Positions 16,822 through 26,220 of a stretch of DNA of 64,000 nucleotides are shown here, piece by piece. The DNA lies in the NCBI RefSeq assembly GCF_003438075.1, contig NZ_QSTA01000003.1:1-64000 (forward strand), in the 5' to 3' direction. The position numbers and the translations under genes are program-made. The notes under the pieces are model-generated. The model saw only the letters and a program-made list of their open reading frames with translations. It did not search any database and was not told the DNA's origin. This stretch comes from Eubacterium sp. OM08-24 (lineage in GTDB: Bacteria; Bacillota; Clostridia; Oscillospirales; Acutalibacteraceae). How positions within the stretch are numbered: position 1 is the first letter of the stretch; the number at the start of each line of letters is the position of its first letter.

Positions 16822-17106
16822 TTAAGAAAACTTGGTAACTGCCATCAGAATAAAGGCACAGACACCAAATATGGCATAAAGGCTATTTACTACCAAATCA
16901 ACTTTCATCAAATTGTTCTGCACTTTTGCTTTTGCATAAGAAACAATGGTAAAAATCCCGCTGAAAATCATAAATGCGGCATAGCAGGAAATCATTATTT
17001 CTGCAACAGGCGACTCTAAAGCCCAATCGAAAGTTCGCAAAGGTAAAATAGTCCACGGAACAAAAAGCATAATGGTACTGATAGCGGTCAAAATCTTGTT
17101 TTTCAT
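16822..17106 (-). CDS. Small integral membrane protein, 94 aa
   Basis: The protein starts MKNKILTAISTIMLFVPWTI and shows three hydrophobic segments (about residues 7-24, 33-52, 64-90). AAAGGAGAT upstream of the ATG at 17106 marks the start; a longer frame reaches into the upstream permease gene. I recognise no family. Its position between the permeases and the lipoprotein suggests a small membrane component of the cassette. Confidence 0.65.
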   Translation of the reverse strand: MKNKILTAISTIMLFVPWTILPLRTFDWALESPVAEIMISCYAAFMIFSGIFTIVSYAKAKVQNNLMKVDLVVNSLYAIFGVCAFILMAVTKFS

Positions 17107-17113
17107 AATAGTT

Positions 17114-17884
17114 TTATCTCCTTTCTGCCTGCCCAAAACGGAAGCAGGAAATGCACAAACAAACAATAGTGATGGCGATTGCTACGGGTATCCACGGGAA
17201 AAACTCTACCTGTGAAGTTGTGAGGTTTGTTGCAAGTTTTCCGTATTCTGAAGTAATAACGAAAAACGGATACGACATTGGGTACGCAAACCACGCTTTT
17301 GTGTTAATCATCAGAACTGACGGCACAATGGAAGCTAATCCGATGCCGATGGAAAAAATCGGAGTTTGAATACATACTGCAAGCAACCAGAAAAACGCCA
17401 ACATTGGTATGGTTGAAACGGCTATAAAACCAACCTCTTTAAAAACGAATAGCGGGGACAAAATAAAATTGTAATCCTGCGTTCCTGTTACGATGGCAGC
17501 ACTAATGTAGTACATTCCGACCATCATCAAAATCTGCGATGCGGCTAAAGCAAGCAACACGACAAATTTTGCCAAACAAAGTTTTACCGTGCTGATAGGC
17601 AAAGCAAGCATTTTTAAGATACCCTTATTTGTTCTTTCTGTTTGGCTTAAAAGAACAGTACCGACTACCATACTTGCAGGAAACATAAACCAAGCCATTC
17701 CCATAAAGCCCTGAATGAAAAAATTATTTTCTGGAGAAATCCCCTCGGCTTGCATATTAAAATTCATTTCAGCATTGAGGATTGACGGTATCCAAAGAAT
17801 AACCGTTGCAACAAACAATATGAGGAATATCTTTGAGCGTTTTATTTTCTTGAATTCAACGCCGACGAGAGATAAAAAACTCAT
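17114..17884 (-). CDS. ABC-2 permease, lantibiotic immunity MutG/LanG-type subunit
   Basis: This 256-aa protein has six hydrophobic segments and starts MSFLSLVGVEFKKIKRSKIF, typical of MutG/EpiG-family permease subunits. It pairs with the adjacent permease and ATPase to expel or remove lantibiotics from the membrane. Its ATG overlaps the stop of the upstream permease gene by four bases. Confidence 0.82.
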   Translation of the reverse strand: MSFLSLVGVEFKKIKRSKIFLILFVATVILWIPSILNAEMNFNMQAEGISPENNFFIQGFMGMAWFMFPASMVVGTVLLSQTERTNKGILKMLALPISTVKLCLAKFVVLLALAASQILMMVGMYYISAAIVTGTQDYNFILSPLFVFKEVGFIAVSTIPMLAFFWLLAVCIQTPIFSIGIGLASIVPSVLMINTKAWFAYPMSYPFFVITSEYGKLATNLTTSQVEFFPWIPVAIAITIVCLCISCFRFGQAERR

Positions 17885-18603
17885 TCAAACGACCTCCTAA
17901 CCTTTATAAATACAAGCTCTGCAATGCCGATAACAACGATTTCAATAATCGCCGCATAAACATAGTGCATTACCTGTGCCATTTCCGTATTCACAAAGAC
18001 TTGAAATGGAGTGGCAAAGGGGAAAAGAGAAAGAACGAAGTTATCCGTTGGCAGCATTGTTGCAGTAAACACGCATACAACGCCAATTCCCAGAGATACC
18101 CACATATTTTTACAAGCCGATGAAATCAACAAAGATAACAGCACACAAGGTAGCATCAGCAAAAACGAATATCCGAAGCTTTTACCTAATTCCAGCCAAA
18201 AATCATTTCCAATTTCAAACCAGTATGAAACGCAAAACGCAATCGAAGCTGCTTCAATGGCAAGTACAACTACGCTCATAATCGAGGTTAAAAGAAATTT
18301 CCCAAAGAAAACTGAGCTTTCTCTGGTTGGAAGTGACTTCATTTTCTGCATTGCGTTATCAGCAAACTCTGTATGATACAACAGGCAGCTTCCCGCAACA
18401 ATAAGCAAAATATTAAGCATAGCCATCATTTGCCAATTTGCTCCCATTAGGATTTGCATCGGGGAGTTTTGCTGTCCGACATACATTTCAGAACGGACTG
18501 CCATATTGACAATCGGCACAGCCGCCGCCAAAATACCGCCGCATAAAAATGCGGGGATAAATCCTGTTCGCTTTGCTTTTTTACATTCCAGAGATAGGCT
18601 CAT
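17881..18603 (-). CDS. ABC-2 permease, lantibiotic immunity MutE/EpiE-type subunit
   Basis: This 240-aa protein has about six membrane segments and begins MSLSLECKKAKRTGFIPAFL, as in MutE/EpiE-type subunits. ATGA overlaps join it to the ATPase gene before and the second permease after, implying equal expression of the three transporter parts. The order ATPase, E, G matches lanFEG and the C. difficile cprABC arrangement. Confidence 0.82.
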   Translation of the reverse strand: MSLSLECKKAKRTGFIPAFLCGGILAAAVPIVNMAVRSEMYVGQQNSPMQILMGANWQMMAMLNILLIVAGSCLLYHTEFADNAMQKMKSLPTRESSVFFGKFLLTSIMSVVVLAIEAASIAFCVSYWFEIGNDFWLELGKSFGYSFLLMLPCVLLSLLISSACKNMWVSLGIGVVCVFTATMLPTDNFVLSLFPFATPFQVFVNTEMAQVMHYVYAAIIEIVVIGIAELVFIKVRRSFE

Positions 18604-19355
18604 TTTGCTGCTCCTCTCTGGCGGTTGTCTGCGTCAATCAAAGCAAGGAATGTATCTTCCAAGTTATCGGTAGGATACCCTTGTGCGGCGGCACCGTTTC
18701 TGAGCTGTTCAAGCGTTCCCTCAAACAGCAAACGCCCGTGATTTAAGATGCCGACTGTATCCGCCATCAGCTCAACTTCCGACAGCAGATGTGACGATAC
18801 AAACACCGTACAATTAAATTTTTCAGGCAGAGAACGGATAAGCGTTCTTATCTCGTGAATGCCCACAGGGTCAAGTCCATTGGTCGGCTCGTCCAAAATC
18901 AAAATCGGCGGTTGACCGATTAAAGCGCTTGCAAGTCCTAACCTCTGCTTCATTCCGAGGGAATATTTTTTTGCAAGACGCTTTTTGAACTGCGTAAGCC
19001 CCACAATTTCAAGCGCTTCGGAAACGGCAGACTTTGGCAGTCCTAATATCTTACGGATAATTTCCAAGTTTTCTTCACCGCTTAAATTTCCGTAAAAAGC
19101 AGGGGCTTCAATGAATGAGCCAACTTCTTTCAAAATTTCTACTCTTGCTTCAGGGTACTTTTTTCCATCAATGGTAAATGAGCCGCTTGTGGGTTTTGTG
19201 AGTCCCAAAAACATTTTCATTGTAGTGGATTTTCCCGCACCATTCGGGCCGAGGAAGCCATATACAGCTCCTTTTGGAATATGCAGATTGACATTTGACA
19301 CGGCTGTAAAATCAGCGTATGATTTTGTCAAGTTTTGAGTTTCAATGATATTCAT
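18600..19355 (-). CDS. ABC transporter ATPase, lantibiotic immunity LanF/BcrA-type
   Basis: The 251-aa ATPase has Walker A GPNGAGKST (residues 36-44), a signature motif YSLGMKQR (131-138), Walker B ILILDEP (151-157) and the switch His in SSHLLSEVE. The signature differs from LSGGQ as it does in BcrA/LanF proteins. It is the first gene of the minus-strand cassette, divergent from the two-component system with 156 bp between them, which should hold the regulated promoter. AAAGGAGC precedes the ATG. Confidence 0.88.
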   Translation of the reverse strand: MNIIETQNLTKSYADFTAVSNVNLHIPKGAVYGFLGPNGAGKSTTMKMFLGLTKPTSGSFTIDGKKYPEARVEILKEVGSFIEAPAFYGNLSGEENLEIIRKILGLPKSAVSEALEIVGLTQFKKRLAKKYSLGMKQRLGLASALIGQPPILILDEPTNGLDPVGIHEIRTLIRSLPEKFNCTVFVSSHLLSEVELMADTVGILNHGRLLFEGTLEQLRNGAAAQGYPTDNLEDTFLALIDADNRQRGAAK

Positions 19356-19511
19356 AGTTTTTTTGCTCCTTTCTCATCATTGCAAGTTTATTCTAACTTG
19401 CCGACCTTGTGATAACCTTCTCCCCACCTTACATTTACCTTACTTTTCATTCGCACATTATAAAAAGACATATTTATATGCTATAATAAAAAGCACAAAG
19501 GGGGTGTAAAA

Positions 19512-20216
19512 ATGGATTTTGACTTTTTAAAGCAAAAACGCATTTTGCTCGTCGATGATGAGCAGGAGCTTTTAGATATGGTTTCCTCTATCTTTGCAGA
19601 CGAAGGGTTTTGCGACCTCAAAACAGCCAAAACGGTTAAAGAAGCGCTTAATATAGCGGAAGCGTTTCAGCCAGAGCTTGCAATTCTTGATGTAATGTTG
19701 CCTGACGGTAATGGTTTTGACCTTATGGAACAATTAAAAAGTAAGTCCGATTACCCTGTTCTGTTTTTGACAGCTCGTGGCGAGGACGATGACAAATTTC
19801 GTGGATTTGGACTTGGGGCTGACGATTATATTGTGAAACCATTTTTACCAAAGGAGCTTATCTATCGTGTAAACGCCATTCTCCGCAGAAGCTATAAAGG
19901 CGAAAGTCCGATTGTTAAGTTGTCGGGCAGCGAAATAGATTTTGACCGTGCTGAAGTGATTAAAAAAGGAGAGCATATTGCTCTCACAGCAAAAGAACAC
20001 GATATACTTGCCGCATTATATCGAAATGCAGGACGAATTGTTACGATTGATGCTTTATGTGAAGCTGCTTGGGGCGACAATCCATATGGGTATGAAAATT
20101 CTCTAATGGCGCATATTCGCCGCATTCGTGAAAAAATTGAAATCAACCCTTCGCAGCCTGTTTCTCTGATAACGATTAAGGGATTGGGATATAAGCTCAT
20201 CGTGGGAGATAAATAA
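19512..20216 (+). CDS. OmpR/PhoB-family response regulator of the immunity cassette
   Basis: The 234-aa protein has a receiver domain with the acidic pair at residues 15-16, phospho-acceptor Asp60 in LAILDVMLPDG and Lys109 in YIVKPF, then a winged-helix DNA-binding domain (~135-232). It is paired with the histidine kinase two bases downstream. It is divergent from the transporter operon, the arrangement of CprRK/NisRK-like systems that induce immunity on sensing the peptide. GGGGGTG precedes the ATG; TATAAT lies about 30 bases upstream. Confidence 0.9.
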   Translation: MDFDFLKQKRILLVDDEQELLDMVSSIFADEGFCDLKTAKTVKEALNIAEAFQPELAILDVMLPDGNGFDLMEQLKSKSDYPVLFLTARGEDDDKFRGFGLGADDYIVKPFLPKELIYRVNAILRRSYKGESPIVKLSGSEIDFDRAEVIKKGEHIALTAKEHDILAALYRNAGRIVTIDALCEAAWGDNPYGYENSLMAHIRRIREKIEINPSQPVSLITIKGLGYKLIVGDK

Positions 20217-20217
20217 T

Positions 20218-21606
20218 ATGAAAAGCGTACCAAAGTTAATTAAACGCTTTGTTGGCATTTTGATGTTAAGCTCTCTTGTTATTCTTTTTATGAATTTTAT
20301 TATTTTAGCCATCATAGCTGCCACACAAGCGCCGAACGGCTCTCCGTGGAAAACGGCGGAGCAAGCCGCAGAAAGTATAAATAAAACAGAACAAGGCTAT
20401 GTGATGCCCGATACAATGATTGAGGAACTGAATGCTCAAAATGTATGGGCTGTTTATATTGATAACGCAACGGGAGAATGCGTCTGGCGTTCGGACAATC
20501 TTCCCGATACCGTTCCTTTGGAATATACAGTTTCCGATATAGCTAATCTTACCCGTGGATATATTGACGGATACCCGACTTTTACGGGAGAAGGCGAAAA
20601 CGGGCTGATGGTTCTTGGCTATCCCAAAGATAGCTACTGGAAGCATATGTGGCCGAGTTGGGATTATCAATTTATTGCCAACTTGCCCAAAACCGTCCTT
20701 ATCGTTTTAGCTATAAATATTTTTATTGTTTTTCTCATTTATATGGCAGCAAACACCAAACTACTGAAATCTATTAAACCAATTACGGACGGTATTCAAG
20801 CATTGCACACAGGACAGCCGATTGTGCTTAAGGAAAAAGGTGTACTCTCAGAAATAGCTGCGAACATCAATCGAACTTCCGAAGTATTGCAAAGTCAAAA
20901 TTATCAGCTCAGGAAAAAAGAAACAGCAAGAGCAAATTGGATTGCAGGAGTATCGCACGACATACGCACACCTCTTTCAATGGTTATGGGTTATGCAAGC
21001 CAGTTGGAAAGCAACAAACAGTTGCCAGAAGATGAACGAAAAAAGGCTGCGGTTATCGTTAAGCAGAGTCAGCGAATGAAAAATCTCATAAACGACCTTA
21101 ACCTTGCTTCAAAGTTGGAATATAATATGCAGCCAACACATATTGAGCAGGTGAATGTTATTTCTGCCGTTCGGCAAGTGGTTGTAGATTTCATCAATTT
21201 GGATATTGGCGGTAAATATCCCATTGAATGGCTCACCGACAGCGACTTAAATACCCTTATCATAAATGCCGATAAAGATTTGATAAAAAGAGCTGTCAGC
21301 AATTTGATACAAAACAGCATTAACCATAATGAAAACGGTTGTACTATTTATGTTGCTGTCAAGGAAGAATACAGTAAAATCTGTAAAATAGTTGTTTCAG
21401 ATAATGGCGTTGGAGCTACGGACGAACAAATCGACAAACTAAACAATTCGCCTCACTATATGGTCTGTGATGAAAACACATCAGAACAACGCCACGGCTT
21501 AGGCTTGCTGATTGTGAAACAAATTGCTGCTGCTCACAAAGGTACAGTAGAAATAAGGCACAGCGAATACGGTGGGCTTGAAGTTGAAATATGCTTACCC
21601 TTATAA
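20218..21606 (+). CDS. Sensor histidine kinase of the immunity cassette
   Basis: The 462-aa kinase has two membrane segments (~11-34 and ~158-177) flanking an extracellular sensor of about 120 residues, then HAMP-like linker, the phospho-acceptor His247 in GVSHDIRTPLSM, an N box (NLIQNSINHN), and ATP-lid Gly motifs (DNGVGA, HGLGLLIVKQ). It likely senses a lantibiotic or envelope damage and phosphorylates the adjacent regulator. Confidence 0.9.
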   Translation: MKSVPKLIKRFVGILMLSSLVILFMNFIILAIIAATQAPNGSPWKTAEQAAESINKTEQGYVMPDTMIEELNAQNVWAVYIDNATGECVWRSDNLPDTVPLEYTVSDIANLTRGYIDGYPTFTGEGENGLMVLGYPKDSYWKHMWPSWDYQFIANLPKTVLIVLAINIFIVFLIYMAANTKLLKSIKPITDGIQALHTGQPIVLKEKGVLSEIAANINRTSEVLQSQNYQLRKKETARANWIAGVSHDIRTPLSMVMGYASQLESNKQLPEDERKKAAVIVKQSQRMKNLINDLNLASKLEYNMQPTHIEQVNVISAVRQVVVDFINLDIGGKYPIEWLTDSDLNTLIINADKDLIKRAVSNLIQNSINHNENGCTIYVAVKEEYSKICKIVVSDNGVGATDEQIDKLNNSPHYMVCDENTSEQRHGLGLLIVKQIAAAHKGTVEIRHSEYGGLEVEICLPL

Positions 21607-21663
21607 TTAATCCGAAGTTAAATTAACCATATAAAGAGCCGATGACTGTGATTGCTCACAAAT

Positions 21664-21852
21664 TCATCGGCTCTGCGTCTGTGCGTCTGGCTCTTTGATG
21701 ACGGTTATATGTAGTTCCTTTGCATTTATCAAAGTTTCCTGTTTACATTTCGGGCAGTAGAGAGGATAGTTCTTCAACAATGTATCCTCTCTAAGTCTGT
21801 CACGAGTTTTGCTGCCACAAACAGGGCATAATATCCATTTATTTTTCGGCAT
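21664..21852 (-). CDS. Cysteine-rich KTR-type small protein
   Basis: This 62-aa protein has two CxxC pairs, CPVCGSKTRDR and CPKCKQ, forming a likely zinc ribbon, followed by ELHITVIKEPDAQTQSR. The GSKTR core marks the small cysteine-rich KTR family found in Firmicutes cargo regions; function is unknown. Its ATG overlaps the stop of the upstream C45-family gene. Confidence 0.75.
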   Translation of the reverse strand: MPKNKWILCPVCGSKTRDRLREDTLLKNYPLYCPKCKQETLINAKELHITVIKEPDAQTQSR

Positions 21853-22903
21853 CTTTTCTTCCTAATACGATATTGTGTAATCTTATATCGGTTATAAATT
21901 TCTTCCTTCTGGGGTCACCTTCTGCACGATAAATCATTAAATTTGACAAATCAAATATAGAACTCCATACTGTTTCAAAGTCTGGCTCATCATCGTATTG
22001 ACACATAAAACCATATTCACCTTTTAGCAGTTTTTGAGTTTCAACAACAGGGTCAGCGTTTTTTACATTTTTAATGCAATTATCCATAACAACAGAGTAT
22101 CTTGTATAAGAATGATAATCATCCCCTTTAGCAAAGTCATAAGGCTTAAGTTCGTCCGAAATAAAACTATTAACCGTACATACCAAGTAACCATCGTCAA
22201 CGCTTTTTGCTTCACGGATTTTCTTTATATTCGGTGTGCATTCAACTACCACCATTTTACCGCTTTTGTCTGCAATCAAAATATTATAATTTGACGCAAT
22301 AGGTAACTGCATTAAAAGATTAAGTGCCTGCTCTGTGGTATTTGCTTTTTCAAGCAAATACCTAACCGTAAAACAAGAGTTAAAACCTGCTTTAATTTTT
22401 CCAAGTTCAGTCAGAACAAAAGTCATAGCAACAGCTAAACCGTGTTCGTTCAAACCTTCTTCACCATTGATAAAAGAAGAAGTTGTTAAATTAAATCTAT
22501 TCCCGTTTTCTGGAGCATAAATTTCGCTGCTGCTACCATTTTTTAAATATGGTGGCAAATCATTATTTCTGCCATATATTACTCTATTGTCTTTAGAATA
22601 TGCGAATGCCGTACACCCTCTAATTTCAACAGGAACATTTTCCTCCAAGTTGTACATACAGCACCCCATACACAGCATCCAAGAAACAAACTCAATGTAA
22701 TCTACACCTATTGTTTCACTTAAACCTCGGATTTCCTCACATACCTCTGGAAAGAATTTATTTAATATTTTTTCGCTTTCCTTACCGTGTTTCATCTGAA
22801 ACTCATCTAAATGCAGCGGAAAGGTTATGCCGCCTTTTTTGAATATATTTCCTCTCTTAACCCCCATCTGATAGTGATTACCTTTTAGTCTTAAATGATA
22901 CAT
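21839..22903 (-). CDS. C45-family Ntn hydrolase / acyltransferase-like protein
   Basis: The 354-aa protein resembles the C45 family (acyl-CoA:6-aminopenicillanic acid acyltransferase and relatives). The probable autoproteolytic nucleophile is Cys97 in EIRGCTAFAYS, followed by VIYGRNNDLP and the conserved GLNEHGLAVAM. Family members cleave or transfer acyl groups on amides, including beta-lactam side chains and N-acyl amino acids. It lies 3 bp after an AraC/GyrI regulator and overlaps a KTR protein, so it is inducible ICE cargo. The substrate, possibly an antimicrobial or host acyl amide, is unknown. AAAGGAGAG precedes the ATG. Confidence 0.78.
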   Translation of the reverse strand: MYHLRLKGNHYQMGVKRGNIFKKGGITFPLHLDEFQMKHGKESEKILNKFFPEVCEEIRGLSETIGVDYIEFVSWMLCMGCCMYNLEENVPVEIRGCTAFAYSKDNRVIYGRNNDLPPYLKNGSSSEIYAPENGNRFNLTTSSFINGEEGLNEHGLAVAMTFVLTELGKIKAGFNSCFTVRYLLEKANTTEQALNLLMQLPIASNYNILIADKSGKMVVVECTPNIKKIREAKSVDDGYLVCTVNSFISDELKPYDFAKGDDYHSYTRYSVVMDNCIKNVKNADPVVETQKLLKGEYGFMCQYDDEPDFETVWSSIFDLSNLMIYRAEGDPRRKKFITDIRLHNIVLGRKDAEK

Positions 22904-22906
22904 TTT

Positions 22907-23773
22907 TTAACTCTCCTTTGTCTTTTTTATTGCAATCCAAACTTCAGAATGCCCTTTGGTTGGTCGCCCTTCGGAAATAGGATATATCTCAATGTCTGGA
23001 AGTCCAGCGTATTCATATCCAGAAAACGGAAGAAACTCTGTTAAGAAGCGATGAAATACACTTTGTACATCTTCTTTGAATAAACCATCGTTCTCAAATA
23101 CTACCCACATAGCTTCTGGAATAACAAACTCTGTTATGTCATCAAATATAGGAACATCACTTGCAACTGCTATATAATAGTAAATATCTTGTGGGTTTGT
23201 ATAAACACTTACTCCCATTATTCCAGTTGGCTTTCCATTGGATAATTTCGAAAGTTTAGAAATCTGATTATTGTCTAATGCCTGTTCCCAAAACATTGGG
23301 ACAATACGCATATTTTCTTCTAAATCTTCCGTTAAAGGTGTCTTAATTCCCACAATACGGATATTCTCTTTTTTCTCAATGTGATACGACATTTCTTCTC
23401 CTCCTGTTACTTTAATTGAAAATTTGATTGGTGGATATGCACTTAGTGTGCAGCCCATATTTTTAGCCAACATAGGTGTTATTCCGTGAACATTTTGAAA
23501 TGCACGATTAAATGAAGTAGGAGAAGAGTACCCGTATTTCAAAGCAATATCAATTACTTTACTTTCTGTTCTTTGAAGTTCAAATGCTGCCTGCGTCATT
23601 TTACGACGGCGCACATACTCAGATAGCGTAATCCCAGAAATATACGAAAAAATACGCTGAAAATAATATGGTGAACAACACGCAATACGGGCTGCTTCCT
23701 CATAAGATAAATCTTTGTCTAAATTTGTTTCTATATAATCAATGGCTGCACTGATTTTTCTCAACCATTCCAT
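22907..23773 (-). CDS. AraC-family regulator with GyrI-like effector domain
   Basis: This 288-aa protein has an N-terminal AraC double HTH (residues ~8-105, with ARIACCSPYYFQRIFSYISG and DIALKYGYSSPTSFNRAF), then a GyrI-like small-molecule binding domain from ~128 (YHIEKKENIRIVGIKTPL) to the end. Such Rob/SoxS-like regulators respond to amphipathic compounds or drugs. It probably activates the C45-family gene downstream. GGGAGGG precedes the ATG. Confidence 0.88.
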   Translation of the reverse strand: MEWLRKISAAIDYIETNLDKDLSYEEAARIACCSPYYFQRIFSYISGITLSEYVRRRKMTQAAFELQRTESKVIDIALKYGYSSPTSFNRAFQNVHGITPMLAKNMGCTLSAYPPIKFSIKVTGGEEMSYHIEKKENIRIVGIKTPLTEDLEENMRIVPMFWEQALDNNQISKLSKLSNGKPTGIMGVSVYTNPQDIYYYIAVASDVPIFDDITEFVIPEAMWVVFENDGLFKEDVQSVFHRFLTEFLPFSGYEYAGLPDIEIYPISEGRPTKGHSEVWIAIKKTKES

Positions 23774-24036
23774 TAACTCGCCCTCCCTTTATGTTATAGT
23801 AATCTGTTTCTATTGGTATTTCCTCTCTTTTTCTGCTCACTTTTGTAAACTTGTATATAGTGTATCTGAATAAAAAATATGTTTCAATCTTCAAATTACA
23901 ATATTTAATATGAATTTTTGCTTCTGTTTATAAGAAGTGAAATATCTTATAGTCGGCATTTTCACATCGTTTAACAAGAAGCCACAAATCCATACAATAT
24001 AATAAGATAATTATATTGGTACAAGGTGGTGAGCTT

Positions 24037-24396
24037 ATGGACGAGAGAAACAACGATTTTGATTTCGATTTTATGCCGATAGGACAGGCGATTAAGAAAG
24101 CCCGTGAAGCAAGAGGAATGACGAGAGAGCAGCTTTCTGGGATAATCGGCTATGCCCCCAGACACATTCAATCTATCGAAAACGAGGGAAAATATCCAAG
24201 CATCGAGCTGTTTATTCAGCTTATTACAATGTTCGATGTTTCGGTTGATGAGTATATATTTCCTAACAAAGAAGTCAAAAAGAGTTCCGTCCGCAGACGC
24301 TTAGACGCACAGCTCGACAATTTAGATGATAAAGAACTATCAGTTATAGAAGCAACTGTAAACGGACTATGTAAAGCAAAAGAGCCAGAGGAATAA
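24037..24396 (+). CDS. XRE-family helix-turn-helix regulator
   Basis: The 119-aa protein has a Cro/CI HTH (IGQAIKKAREARGMTREQLS, then GIIGYAPRHIQSIENEGKYP) and a C-terminal helical tail. It is the only plus-strand gene between the cargo and the transfer operon, so it may control either. AAGGTGGTGAG before the ATG at 24037 fixes the start; TATAAT lies near 23997. The 263-bp gap upstream holds only this promoter and A/T-rich sequence. Confidence 0.82.
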   Translation: MDERNNDFDFDFMPIGQAIKKAREARGMTREQLSGIIGYAPRHIQSIENEGKYPSIELFIQLITMFDVSVDEYIFPNKEVKKSSVRRRLDAQLDNLDDKELSVIEATVNGLCKAKEPEE

Positions 24397-24423
24397 AATC
24401 CTCTGGTTTTCTTTTGCCCATTT

Positions 24424-26166
24424 TTAATAAGCAGGGATACCGTAGCCGTAGATAACGCTGCTGCCGATAGAGTAGCTGTTCTGTCGGCAAGCATCACCTG
24501 AGTTACCTTCAACGGTATAGACCGTTCCGTTCTCCACACGCTCTACAATACCCACATGGTCTGTAAGACCGTCACCTTCCCAATCGAAGAAGATAATGTG
24601 TCCTGCTTCTGGCGTAAAGCTGCCGTCCTGCCATTGTCCTCTTTCCTTAAACCACTCAGAGCCTTGTATGCAGCCTGCAAACTTCGGGATAATCCCGTTC
24701 TCGATATAGCCGCATTCGTTCGCACACCACGAAACAAAGCAAGCGCACCATTCCACACGAGAGTTGAAGCCATACCACGACCAATAGGGTTGACCGCCTG
24801 TATTGCCGACCTGAGACAGAGCCACGGTCACGATTTCGCCGTCGCCTACGGATATGCCGTAAAGCACCTGCGACCATAGCGAATTGTTTTCATCGGCAAG
24901 TAATTCGGACAACATCTGCCGCTGCTCGTCATCAAAACCGTATTGGTCTGCCATTTCTTCGGCGGTTTTGTGACTGACTGTAATATACAGGTAAGTCCGT
25001 GTTTGGGTAGTTTCGGTCTGAACAATATTTCCGTGACCGTCATCTGTTTCGGTTATCACGGTTTCGGTCTTGCTTTCCGTTCTGGAGCTTATTTCGTTCA
25101 TTTCCCAGAATATGTCCGTCAGAAGCTGCTTTTTATTATCGTCCATTGTCGCTACTTCCTGCGGATTATCTGGGTCGGTAGTAGTCTTGACCGAGTAAAC
25201 CGCAAGCACCTCTTTCCAGACGGCACGGCTTCCCGACATTTCCAAAACATCATAAGCCGTATCGCTTTTGATTTCATCAAGGCGGGTGTCATATTCGGTA
25301 TTGATTTCTCTAACCACGGTCTGCATTGTCATTCCGTTTCCTGAGTCCTCGCCCGAAAAGAAAATACCAAATACCGAGCTTACGAGCAGACCGATAAGGC
25401 AAATAACCAAAATGACAACAACCGCAACCCAACCGCCCGCCGCAATCGCCGCAATTAACGCTTTTGTTCCTGCAATAATCGCCTTAACTGCCGCAATCGT
25501 AGCTTTGACCGCCGCTTTCACGGCAAAAATCGTAGCCTTCGCCGTGGCTCTTGCTGCCTGTGCAGCTCTCTGAGCCGCTTTTACGGAAGCCTTCGCCGCC
25601 GCCTGTGTTGCTTTGGCGGTATGCTCGGCAGTTTTTATCGCTGCCTTTGAGGTTGCCTGTGCGGTTTTTACGGATTTTTGCGTAGTCTTTACCGTACCTT
25701 TGGCGGCTGTTTTAATCGTCTTTTTACCGCTTCGGGCAGTCTGCTTTATGTTTTTTTCCGTTTGCTGTGCGCCTTTGACCGCCTTATCTGCGGAACGGCT
25801 TACGGTACTGCGATAGGTCTGCACGCTGTTTCCAGACATACGCTGCTCGGCGGCTTTGGCGGCTCGCTTTTGCTTAAACTCAGATATTTTATCCTTTGCC
25901 TTAACCACATTGTCCTTTGTGGTTTTTACTCCTTTTTGACCTTGCTTGTTGAACTGATGAACGCCCTCGTCCGTGATGCGCTCCGAAGCTGCTGAAACTT
26001 TATCGGCGGCATATTCGGTGGCGGAGTTTTCATCGGCGTAATAGCCTTGTTCAGCCTTACTTTTTATCTTGGAATAAGCAGACTTCATACGCTCAGAAGC
26101 TACCGCAGCCTTGTCAATGGTCTTAATCGTTCCTTTGACTGCATCTCTGGTCTTTATATCAGCCAT
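24424..26166 (-). CDS. Conjugation-associated cell wall hydrolase with C-terminal CHAP domain
   Basis: The 580-aa protein starts MADIKTRDAVKGTIKTIDKA. Its first ~250 residues are a low-complexity Ala/Lys/Thr-rich region of helical repeats, followed by one membrane segment (GGWVAVVVILVICLIGLLV), an extracellular linker and a CHAP/NlpC-type amidase domain with Cys in CACFVSWC and His in DHVGIV. It resembles Tn916 Orf14 and VirB1-like enzymes that open the peptidoglycan for the channel. AGGAGG before the ATG at 26166 sets the start. It is near the 3' end of the transfer operon, next to the sortase. Confidence 0.85.
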   Translation of the reverse strand: MADIKTRDAVKGTIKTIDKAAVASERMKSAYSKIKSKAEQGYYADENSATEYAADKVSAASERITDEGVHQFNKQGQKGVKTTKDNVVKAKDKISEFKQKRAAKAAEQRMSGNSVQTYRSTVSRSADKAVKGAQQTEKNIKQTARSGKKTIKTAAKGTVKTTQKSVKTAQATSKAAIKTAEHTAKATQAAAKASVKAAQRAAQAARATAKATIFAVKAAVKATIAAVKAIIAGTKALIAAIAAGGWVAVVVILVICLIGLLVSSVFGIFFSGEDSGNGMTMQTVVREINTEYDTRLDEIKSDTAYDVLEMSGSRAVWKEVLAVYSVKTTTDPDNPQEVATMDDNKKQLLTDIFWEMNEISSRTESKTETVITETDDGHGNIVQTETTQTRTYLYITVSHKTAEEMADQYGFDDEQRQMLSELLADENNSLWSQVLYGISVGDGEIVTVALSQVGNTGGQPYWSWYGFNSRVEWCACFVSWCANECGYIENGIIPKFAGCIQGSEWFKERGQWQDGSFTPEAGHIIFFDWEGDGLTDHVGIVERVENGTVYTVEGNSGDACRQNSYSIGSSVIYGYGIPAY

Positions 26167-26220
26167 AGATAACCTCCTTTCCAAGAATACAGAGTATTCT
26201 TTAAGATTTTGCGGTCAAAA

